From the NCBI GenBank assembly GCA_002315195.1, contig DCGD01000099.1, forward strand, positions 239-5,623: DNA of 5,385 nucleotides, read 5' to 3'. The notes under the pieces are model-generated. The model was not told where the DNA came from. It did not search any database and saw only the letters and a program-made list of their open reading frames with translations. This document shows, in pieces, positions 1 through 5,385 of the stretch (within the stretch, counting starts at the first letter, position 1; every line of letters begins with the position of its first letter). Both the position numbers and the translations under genes were made by a program. The DNA comes from Prevotellaceae bacterium UBA1787 (GTDB lineage: Bacteria > Bacteroidota > Bacteroidia > Bacteroidales > Bacteroidaceae).

Positions 1-29
1 GTCGCCCCGGTGATGTTGTTGTCTGTAAC

Positions 30-143
30 TCAATGGTTTTGCCCTTTGTTGCATACAGGAGCAATGTATGCCTGCTCAATCAGTTTCGTGTCATCCTGCT
101 TGATGCCGTAGTGCAGGAAAACGTAGTCAATTCCTTTTTTCAT
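30..143 (-). CDS. Small 37-residue protein downstream of res, possibly truncated
   Basis: This short frame starts with ATG four bases after the TAG stop of res and ends at a TGA, so it would be the third cistron of the mod-res operon. The product is soluble-looking, with no signal peptide or membrane segment. Its first 25 residues (including FLHYGIKQDDTKLIEQA) look like the start of a compact helical protein; the last ten or so (APVCNKGQNH) look unlike a helical continuation. From memory only, small proteins of about 60-75 residues with similar starts are encoded beside DNA-modification genes. If this is one, it has lost its C-terminal half. No clear Shine-Dalgarno is visible, so translation would rely on coupling to res. 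The function is unknown. It could be a chance frame, but its tight spacing and family-like N-terminus argue for a real gene or gene remnant. Confidence 0.5.
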   Translation of the reverse strand: MKKGIDYVFLHYGIKQDDTKLIEQAYIAPVCNKGQNH

Positions 144-147
144 GTTT

Positions 148-2496
148 CTAAAGTGTTTTCAGGTCCATCAATGTCCAGCCATCCGTGGTTTCGGTGTTGT
201 CTATCATGCCCTCGGGGTAATACCAGTTGCCGTTTCCGGCAATCAGTATGCCGCCGCTGATTTTCTTGCCTTTGGCGCGGTATGTGTCGATGTAGTCCTG
301 CAGGCCGTTGTGCTTTGCCGGGGCGTCCGGGTCGCTGTCGCAGGTTTTCGTGTCGAACAGGCAGACTGTTCCCGATTTCAGGCGGATGATGAAATCCACA
401 TGGAAGCCGTGCAGCTCTCCCGCCCCGTCTTTGTAGGGCACGGCGAAATGCTGCTTGCCTTCGTCGCCGTTCTTGTACCACCAGTCCACCCACTCCGTCT
501 GCTCGTCTATCCACCTTGCAAATGCGCGTTCGGAGGCGGATGCCCTGTTCTGTTCAAAGTAGGGTTGGAGAGCGTGGAGGAAAATTTCGTTGTCGGTCGA
601 GTGGCATGTTTCGCTGTTGTAGTTGCGCGTTTCCGGGACGTGCCATTCGTATTCCTTGAACTCGTCTTTTCTGTCGCCGCTGATGGTGTGTTCGTAAGTC
701 AGCAGCGCCTCGGAAATCAAATGTTCGAAGGCGGGCTGGTTTGGCTTGTAGAGAACGACTTTGGGAACGTCCAATGGGGATACATTCAGGAATTCCGTCA
801 AACAACTTTCCAACGCTCCTTTCAAGACGGGGGTGCTGTCGTGTTTTGCAAACTTGCCGACGTGTTTTCTGCAGAACAGCGTGAACAAGTAGTCCAGTTC
901 CGAAGCGTTCCTGGCGATTCGGGCCTTGCTTGTGATTTCCACTTTCTCTTCAGTCCCCGTGATGAGTGTATCCTTGGGGATTTCCACCATGACGTTCGTT
1001 ACGTCCGACTCCACGCCGTGCCGTCTGGCGTTGAACCTGTTCAGGCGGATTTGGTCGGTGATGTCGGGCGTGTCATCATCACTGTTCCCGATGCAGTCGT
1101 CATCGTGGTCAAACATCTCTTCAGGCTCGAACAGCAGCATTGGGTTCTGTTCCCATGATTCTTGCATCTTCTCGCGTAAAGTTTGGCGGAACGTACTTCC
1201 GAGTCTGTTCCTTCTTTTTTCGTCCATTTTCTTATAGACGGAAATCAGCGTGATTTCGTTGAACTCCTCTTTTCTGTTGGCGTGGACCGTTGAGAGGTAG
1301 TTCATGTCATCGCTAACGATGTGGATGATGTCGGCGCTCAGGTTGGTATAGACGTAGCCGTAGTTCAGTTTGTCGTTGCCGTAGAATCTCTGTTCGGGCA
1401 TGCGCAGGATGCGCCCCACCGTCTGGGTGGTGAAGGTCGTGCTGTGCAGTTCGCGGAAGATGAGCAGGACGCCGGCTCTCGGGCAGTCCCAGCCCAAGGC
1501 GATGGCTTGCTTGAAAATAAGCACCTGCGTGATGCTGTCCTTTTTGGTGATTTCCGACAGGTGCGGACTTTTCTCCTTCGACAGCCATACGGCGAGTTTT
1601 TCGTTCTCCTCCGTGATGCCGAGCGAGGAAAGATAGGCTTTCATTTCCTCCGCGATGTTTCGGTCGCCGGAGCTCAGCGCTTCGCTCGTGTCGTTGGGCA
1701 GTTGTATGAGCAGCAGCGGACGGATGCCGGACTCCTTGTAGGCGTTCTCCAGTTCGTTTCGTTTGTCAAGGGCTTTTTTCAGCAGGCGTTGGTTGATGGT
1801 GGTCTCCGTCTGTTCCTTGTCGTTTTTCACGCCGGGGTTCAGTTGGATGCCTTTCTTGATCATCTCCTCCTCAATCACGTCCCGGCGTTTCACCTCCACG
1901 GCGTCGCAGCTCATTGTTATGGGTGTGGCGGAGATGCGGATTTCGATTTTCGGGAGTATGGCTTTCAGTACGTTTTCACTCTTCTTGGCGTTGCGTCCGC
2001 CGAACATGTGTTCTTCGTCGATGATGACCACCAAGGGGAGTTTCTTGTCAATCTTCGTACGTCGGATGAGTTCGTAGAGGGTGCGGTTCTGTTCGTTGTC
2101 GCGTATCAGCACGGCGTTGTCCTTGTTGATGCTCTCCCAGTTGAGGAACAGCACGTCACCTTGTTTCAGTCCTTCCAGGTGGTCGCATTCGTCAAACATT
2201 ACGGGTCGGAGCGAGCGCTTTTCGCTGAAGAAGTTGCGCATCGCCATGTAGGATTGTTGGTGCAGTTTGTTGGGGGCGATCCACACCCATGCCACCTGCG
2301 TGTAACGGCAAGAACCTTCCGAGGGCAGGTCGCGCGTCATCTCATCCAGCAGGGCGGAGATCATCACCGTCTTTCCCGCGCCGGTCGGGGCCTTGAATAT
2401 CAGTTTCTGTCTGTCTGAGTTGTCGTTCAGCATCTCCGCGAGTTTCCCACGCAGTTTGCGGACGGCCTCCTTTTGGTAGTTTTTCAGTTCAATCAT
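148..2496 (-). CDS. res: Type III restriction enzyme Res subunit (helicase-nuclease)
   Basis: Res is the ATP-dependent translocation and cleavage subunit of a Type III restriction enzyme and acts in the cytoplasm bound to Mod. The 782-residue protein shows superfamily 2 motifs in order: a Q-motif-like NYQKEAV (residues 6-12), Walker A APTGAGKT (36-43), Walker B DEEH (160-163), SATP motif III (189-192), a GWDCPRAG segment (335-342) and motif VI QTVGRILRMPE (358-368). An acidic stretch rich in aspartate lies at about 459-478. The C-terminus carries a PD-(D/E)XK-type nuclease site: D701 in HVDF, then D715 and K717 in FDTKT. All catalytic residues I looked for are present and the frame is intact. 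It is shorter than the classical EcoP1I/EcoP15I Res (roughly 970 residues). The ATG overlaps the mod stop as ATGA with a good AGGAGA site upstream, so translation is probably coupled to mod. Confidence 0.95.
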   Translation of the reverse strand: MIELKNYQKEAVRKLRGKLAEMLNDNSDRQKLIFKAPTGAGKTVMISALLDEMTRDLPSEGSCRYTQVAWVWIAPNKLHQQSYMAMRNFFSEKRSLRPVMFDECDHLEGLKQGDVLFLNWESINKDNAVLIRDNEQNRTLYELIRRTKIDKKLPLVVIIDEEHMFGGRNAKKSENVLKAILPKIEIRISATPITMSCDAVEVKRRDVIEEEMIKKGIQLNPGVKNDKEQTETTINQRLLKKALDKRNELENAYKESGIRPLLLIQLPNDTSEALSSGDRNIAEEMKAYLSSLGITEENEKLAVWLSKEKSPHLSEITKKDSITQVLIFKQAIALGWDCPRAGVLLIFRELHSTTFTTQTVGRILRMPEQRFYGNDKLNYGYVYTNLSADIIHIVSDDMNYLSTVHANRKEEFNEITLISVYKKMDEKRRNRLGSTFRQTLREKMQESWEQNPMLLFEPEEMFDHDDDCIGNSDDDTPDITDQIRLNRFNARRHGVESDVTNVMVEIPKDTLITGTEEKVEITSKARIARNASELDYLFTLFCRKHVGKFAKHDSTPVLKGALESCLTEFLNVSPLDVPKVVLYKPNQPAFEHLISEALLTYEHTISGDRKDEFKEYEWHVPETRNYNSETCHSTDNEIFLHALQPYFEQNRASASERAFARWIDEQTEWVDWWYKNGDEGKQHFAVPYKDGAGELHGFHVDFIIRLKSGTVCLFDTKTCDSDPDAPAKHNGLQDYIDTYRAKGKKISGGILIAGNGNWYYPEGMIDNTETTDGWTLMDLKTL

Positions 2497-4316
2497 GGCG
2501 TATCTCCTTTCTCTTCCATTCCGTCGGGGTTTTCCTCGAAATATTGCGCATCGGGTTCCGGCATCACGCTTTTCAGCGACTGGCAGATGGCGTCGGGCAG
2601 GGCGCAGAGTTCCACGTTCAGTCCCTGGAACTCGTCGTCGTAGGCATACTGTCCGTCGCTATACACGTAAATCTTGATTTGCCTGGTCGGCTTGCGGGCT
2701 CTCAGTTCCCCCACCACGGGCGCGACCAACCTTTCGTCATAGACGATGAGCATGTCCTTGTCGTCTTCGGAGAAGAAGCGCAGAAATTCCTTCTTTATTC
2801 TCTTTCCGCCGATGGTAAACAAACGTTCGGGGTAGAGTCCCTCCTTGATGCAAAGCAGGTCGGTGCATTGGAGCATGAGCCGTCTTCGGCATGAGAAATG
2901 GTTGTCTCTTGAAACAAAACCAGTTTTGTAATATCTGAGGTTGTTGTGGCGCAGTCCTTCCACATTGACGCCTTTGGGGGTGGTATAGCCTTGTATGACT
3001 CGCTTGTTGCGTTCGTAGGTGACCTCCTCGCAGATGTTGTTTTCGTTGTTGGTCACCAAGATGCACTGCCTGTGCCCGCCGTCTTCCTCGTTCAACTGCA
3101 TCGTGGCGTGCAATGTGGTGCCACTGCCCGCAAAGAAATCGAGGATGATATTGGGAGTTTTAATGATGCTGAAAAGATATTTTATTAGACCAATAGGTTT
3201 TGGATTGGAAAATGGACAAGTTCCGTTGAACAGTTCTGTCATTTCTGAGTTTCCTTGTTGATTAATAGGCTCTAATATCAGATTAGAATATGCTCTACCA
3301 AATTTTGTTCTCAAATTACCTTCATTGTCTACCAACTCGTAAACTTTGTATTTTATAGTATAAGCTGAATCTTTGCTTTTGGTAGATTTTACAAATTCGA
3401 GAAAACCATTTTCTATTCCCCATGCAACTTTTTCTATTCCCCATTTCCATATCCAACCATCATTTTTGTATTGACTTCGTCCATTCGGAAAGATTATTCC
3501 ATTGTCAGGCGCTTTTATTCCGAAATTCATTGAATCCGAGTATTGCAAACCACCTCTGTCTAAATTATCAAGATAATATTTGCCTCTGGTTTCAACATAT
3601 TTATCAGTTAATTTATATCTGTTTTTGTTAATGGAATTAACATCTCTGTTCCAAATGTTTTTTTCCAATGAAAAGGCGTGATTTTTTGTATAAAGAAGAA
3701 TGGATTCTGTTACGACTGAAATGTCTTTCGCGTCATTTGCTCCTGTTTTCTTTCTCCAATCAAATTTTGCGACAAAGTTATTGCAACCAAACACCTCATC
3801 GCACAGCAGTTTCAAATTAGCTTGTTCGTTATCGTCAATGGAGATGAAGATGACCCCTTTGTCGGATAGCAGTTTTTTGGCAATGCGCAGTCTTTTCTCC
3901 ATGAATGACAGCCATTTGCTGTGTCGGAATCCGTCTTCCGCATCCACGAAGGAATCATTGTAAACGAAATCCTTGTTGCCGGTATTGTAGGGAGGGTCGA
4001 TGTAGATGACGTCGATACGGTTTTCGTGGGTATAGGTGAGGGCGGTCAGTGCATGAAGATTGTCGCCCTCGATGAGGATGTGGTCGGGCACTTTCGCGGC
4101 GTCGGCGACTATGCGCTTGCTTTCATCCTCGACGAAAACGGGAATGTGCGTTTTCAACAGTGTTTCCGCATCCTCGGGATGGTCTTCCCATACCAAGCCG
4201 TAACGCTTCTTTTCGTTGAGCAATTGCAGCAATTCGCTCTTCTGCTCGTCCGTGAAATCTTTCGATTCACGAATTGCCACCGCAAGGGCAGCCTTATTCA
4301 TTTTCCTTTTAGCCAT
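2493..4316 (-). CDS. mod: Type III DNA methyltransferase Mod subunit (N6-adenine)
   Basis: Mod transfers a methyl group from S-adenosylmethionine to adenine N6 and supplies sequence recognition for the whole Type III complex. The 607-residue protein has beta-class motif order: GDNLHAL (84-90), catalytic motif IV DPPY (107-110) followed by NTGNKDFVYND, then a long target recognition region (about 180-370), a motif X-like NPKPIGLIKY (371-380) and the AdoMet-binding motif I DFFAGSGTT (393-401). The C-terminal part contains TDLLCIKEG (485-493), typical of Type III Mod proteins, and probably contacts Res. Length is close to EcoP15I Mod (about 644). The recognition region is far more AT-rich than the rest of the gene. 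The start at 4316 gives MAKRKMNKAAL; a second in-frame ATG at 4301 (M6) has an AAAAGGA directly before it and could be the true start. The gene overlaps res by four bases. Confidence 0.95.
   Translation of the reverse strand: MAKRKMNKAALAVAIRESKDFTDEQKSELLQLLNEKKRYGLVWEDHPEDAETLLKTHIPVFVEDESKRIVADAAKVPDHILIEGDNLHALTALTYTHENRIDVIYIDPPYNTGNKDFVYNDSFVDAEDGFRHSKWLSFMEKRLRIAKKLLSDKGVIFISIDDNEQANLKLLCDEVFGCNNFVAKFDWRKKTGANDAKDISVVTESILLYTKNHAFSLEKNIWNRDVNSINKNRYKLTDKYVETRGKYYLDNLDRGGLQYSDSMNFGIKAPDNGIIFPNGRSQYKNDGWIWKWGIEKVAWGIENGFLEFVKSTKSKDSAYTIKYKVYELVDNEGNLRTKFGRAYSNLILEPINQQGNSEMTELFNGTCPFSNPKPIGLIKYLFSIIKTPNIILDFFAGSGTTLHATMQLNEEDGGHRQCILVTNNENNICEEVTYERNKRVIQGYTTPKGVNVEGLRHNNLRYYKTGFVSRDNHFSCRRRLMLQCTDLLCIKEGLYPERLFTIGGKRIKKEFLRFFSEDDKDMLIVYDERLVAPVVGELRARKPTRQIKIYVYSDGQYAYDDEFQGLNVELCALPDAICQSLKSVMPEPDAQYFEENPDGMEEKGDTP
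2503..2508 (-). promoter_or_regulatory. Ribosome binding site of res
   Basis: AGGAGA on the minus strand, six bases upstream of the res ATG and inside the last codons of mod. Together with the ATGA overlap it fixes the res start and suggests coupled or independent translation within one transcript. Confidence 0.7.
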
Positions 4317-4370
4317 AGGACGTTTTCCATGAGGTCACAAAAAAATAAGGATGCAACCGCTCAACCTATC

Positions 4371-4498
4371 TTCTATTCAGGTGACCGCCAAGTTACCCTC
4401 CCAACGACAAGCAAAGCGGCTCACACCCTTACACAGAGTGTGAACCTTCATGCGCTCGTTCTCGTTGGGATTCGTTGATTGGCGCTCTTCGAATAGAG
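4371..4498. repeat. Nested inverted repeat able to fold into a long multi-stem hairpin
   Basis: Four sets of complementary arms are nested around nearly the same centre (about 4433-4435). From outside in they are TCTATTC (4372-4378) with GAATAGA (4491-4497), CGCCAA (4386-4391) with TTGGCG (4479-4484), TCCCAACGA (4399-4407) with TCGTTGGGA (4462-4470), and GGCTCACAC (4418-4426) with GTGTGAACC (4438-4446). The innermost pair has a C-A mismatch on the plus strand, but becomes a U-G wobble if the minus strand is transcribed, giving nine paired positions round an 11-base loop. That favours a function as minus-strand RNA or single-stranded DNA. Candidate roles are a structured mod leader, an independent small RNA, a REP/MITE-like repeat or a recombination site. 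I do not recognise the family. Confidence 0.65.
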
Positions 4499-4584
4499 AG
4501 AACAAGGACAAAAGTCCTATATGATGAGCGGAACGCTTTCCACTTTATATATCCGTCAAAACGGCAAAAAGCCGAATGACAATA

Positions 4585-4616
4585 CAAAATTATCAATAAA
4601 GCACAAAACCGTGAAA
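4585..4616 (-). promoter_or_regulatory. Candidate Bacteroides-type promoter for mod-res
   Basis: The minus strand reads TAATTTTG at 4592-4585, an exact match to the Bacteroides primary sigma factor -7 element TAnnTTTG. Twenty bases upstream is TTTC (4616-4613), one base off the -33 element TTTG. Transcription would start near 4578 and leave a leader of roughly 260 bases containing the short hairpins and the nested inverted repeat. AT-rich sequence makes chance matches common, so confidence is moderate. Confidence 0.4.
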
Positions 4617-4730
4617 AAATCCAATGTTTTTTTGAGTCGAAAAGTGGGAAATAATGGATAATTGTTTGAAAATGTGAATCTTTTTAATAATATCCATTTT
4701 TAGACCTTATTGACTTGGGCAGGATATTGT

Positions 4731-4738
4731 TTAGTGAC
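4731..4738. other. Possible 8-bp target site copy beside the IS66 end
   Basis: IS66-family elements normally duplicate 8 bp on insertion. The eight bases directly outside the GTAAGCG terminus are TTAGTGAC. The other end of the element lies outside the window, so the second copy cannot be checked. Confidence 0.35.
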
Positions 4739-4761
4739 GTAAGCGTGTCCGCGATGCCGCC
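4739..4761. repeat. IS66 terminal inverted repeat
   Basis: The sequence starts GTAAGCGTGTCCGCG and continues through ATGCCGCC. IS66-family terminal repeats characteristically begin with GTAA and run about 20 bp or more. Composition changes sharply here from AT-rich leader DNA. The inner boundary of the repeat is estimated, because the partner end is not in the window. Confidence 0.7.
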
Positions 4762-4775
4762 TTGCCAGGAAAAGA

Positions 4776-4811
4776 ATATCGCCTATGGATTTGTCAGTCC
4801 TTAGGCGATAT
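4776..4811 (-). terminator. Hairpin terminator at the end of the IS66 transposase
   Basis: ATATCGCCTA (4776-4785) and TAGGCGATAT (4802-4811) form a 10-bp stem with a 16-base loop, extendable by AAG/CTT across one bulged base. The right-hand arm overlaps the last codons and stop of the transposase. On the minus strand the stem is followed by TCTTTTCC, a short U-rich tail. It would limit read-through from the IS toward mod. Confidence 0.55.
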
Positions 4812-5385
4812 CTTGTATTCTTGTCTGCTTCCATCTGTCCGGTAGCAGTTCCCTGTACTTTTCCAATGTCGTATTTGGAGGCAGCGCTGCAGCCTTGTTT
4901 ATCACATCAGAGATGTAGTCAAAGAAATTTATCCCCTGCAGTCTGCACGAGGTCGAAAGGGAGTAAAACATTGCACCACGCTCCGCCCCCTTGTGCGATC
5001 CAAAGAAGAGAGAGTTGCGCCTTGAGAGAGACACGTACCTGTTGAGTCTTTCCACTTCATTGTTGTCCAACTTGTAGTCACCTCGTGAAAAGATATTCAC
5101 AAGGGAATCCCATTCGTTCAGCATATAGTGTACTGCATCATACTTCTCAGTTTTTGGCAGCAGCAATGGGTCGGCCGCCATGCGGTCGAGTTCCTCCTTT
5201 ATTTCCGACAAGATCCCAGGTGCATACTCCTGCCTCCATCTGTAGTTGTCGCGTTCTGACCATCCGTCCACGCCTATGGTATGCTCATGCTCCTTCTGGT
5301 ACAACAGATTTATAAGTTCCACTATTCTTAGTGCGTCTGCATCATCACCACAATCAAGAAACTTTCTCTTCACATGCTGGAAGCA
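4801..5385 (-). CDS. IS66-family transposase, C-terminal fragment (5' part outside window)
   Basis: This is the last 194 residues of a DDE transposase that moves the IS66 element. The frame stays open to the window edge: the codons at 5385-5374 read CFQH and lead into VKRKFLDC, matching the CxxHxRRKF segment inside the catalytic domain of IS66 transposases, so the GTG at 5373 is not the start. LDNNEVERLNR contains the conserved NNxxER segment with the last catalytic glutamate, followed by FFGSHKGAERGAMFYSL and the IS66 C-terminal domain (SCRLQGINFFDYISDVI). The reading frame is intact over the visible part and ends at a TAA. Full-length family members are around 500 residues, so well over half the protein is off the window. 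Nothing here shows whether the whole element is active. Confidence 0.93.
   Translation of the reverse strand, partial: CFQHVKRKFLDCGDDADALRIVELINLLYQKEHEHTIGVDGWSERDNYRWRQEYAPGILSEIKEELDRMAADPLLLPKTEKYDAVHYMLNEWDSLVNIFSRGDYKLDNNEVERLNRYVSLSRRNSLFFGSHKGAERGAMFYSLSTSCRLQGINFFDYISDVINKAAALPPNTTLEKYRELLPDRWKQTRIQDIA

Larger units (their letters stand above)
4317..4738. other. Gene-free leader region between mod and the IS66 end
   Basis: No convincing protein gene is present in these 422 bases. The mod-proximal half has a compositional character close to the genes and is filled by a nested inverted repeat. The half next to the IS is AT-rich and holds a candidate promoter, small hairpins at 4505-4518 (AGGAC-AAAA-GTCCT), 4527-4537 (AGCG-GAA-CGCT) and 4562-4574 (CGGC-AAAAA-GCCG), and a spaced inverted repeat AATGGATA/TATCCATT at 4653-4660 and 4691-4698. 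The most likely role is the promoter and long 5' leader of the mod-res operon. Confidence 0.7.
4739..5385 (-). mobile_element. IS66-family insertion sequence, transposase 3' end, cut by window edge
   Basis: The element begins at a terminal repeat starting GTAAGCG and contains the 3' part of an IS66-type transposase whose stop codon is 62 bases from that end. This matches the usual layout, with the large transposase gene closest to the right end. The accessory IS66 genes (tnpA and tnpB in this family) and the other terminus would lie beyond 5385. Transcription of the transposase points toward mod, but a hairpin terminator lies between. Confidence 0.85.

Noticed and set aside
142..2418. Long plus-strand open frames opposite res
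   Set aside because: They are antisense shadows of a fully motif-bearing Res protein. Their translations show no recognisable domains and their starts lack sensible context.
4339..4345. Run of seven A/T upstream of mod as a phase-variation tract
   Set aside because: It is short, lies outside the coding frame, and no tetra- or pentanucleotide repeats typical of phase-variable mod genes occur in the gene.
4399..4470. Integron attC-like site, because TCCCAAC and GTTGGGA resemble paired core sites
   Set aside because: The outermost base of each core departs from the RYYYAAC/GTTRRRY consensus, these arms are not the outer boundary of the structure, and no integrase or cassette array is visible.
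3921..4478. 185-codon plus-strand frame opposite the mod start
   Set aside because: Most of it is antisense to conserved Mod motifs and the rest crosses the nested inverted repeat; the translation resembles no known protein.
4371..4498. Invertible promoter segment between inverted repeats
   Set aside because: No good TAnnTTTG promoter element lies between the arms in either orientation, the arms are nested rather than a single pair, and no recombinase gene is in the window.

Overview
The window looks like chromosomal or mobile-island DNA from a Bacteroidales bacterium (Bacteroides, Parabacteroides or a relative). The grounds are the style of the Mod, Res and IS66 proteins, AT-rich intergenic DNA next to roughly 50-60% GC genes, and an exact match to the Bacteroides -7 promoter element TAnnTTTG ahead of the operon. 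This is inference; nothing in the window fixes the species.

All genes lie on the minus strand, so the operon reads right to left. At the right edge (4739-5385) is the 3' part of an IS66-family insertion sequence: the C-terminal 194 residues of its DDE transposase, a hairpin terminator at the stop codon, and a terminal repeat starting GTAAGCG at 4739. Next comes a gene-free stretch of about 420 bp (4317-4738). It holds a candidate promoter, several short hairpins and a striking nested inverted repeat of about 128 bp (4371-4498). Then follow mod (4316-2493), res (2496-148) and a 37-codon reading frame (143-30).

mod and res form a Type III restriction-modification operon joined by an ATGA start/stop overlap. 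Mod is a beta-class N6-adenine methyltransferase and recognises the DNA site. Res is a superfamily 2 helicase/ATPase with a C-terminal PD-(D/E)XK nuclease, and cuts when two unmodified sites communicate. In this class Mod gives specificity to both activities. Here its target recognition domain is strongly AT-rich (23-27% GC in two sampled 60-base blocks) against 48-60% in sampled flanking coding blocks, which points to a swapped recognition module.

The parts least explained by the standard system are the nested inverted repeat, which pairs better as minus-strand RNA or single-stranded DNA than as duplex, and the small downstream frame, which may be a truncated accessory gene. The system itself is a known class; I see no clearly new defence system.
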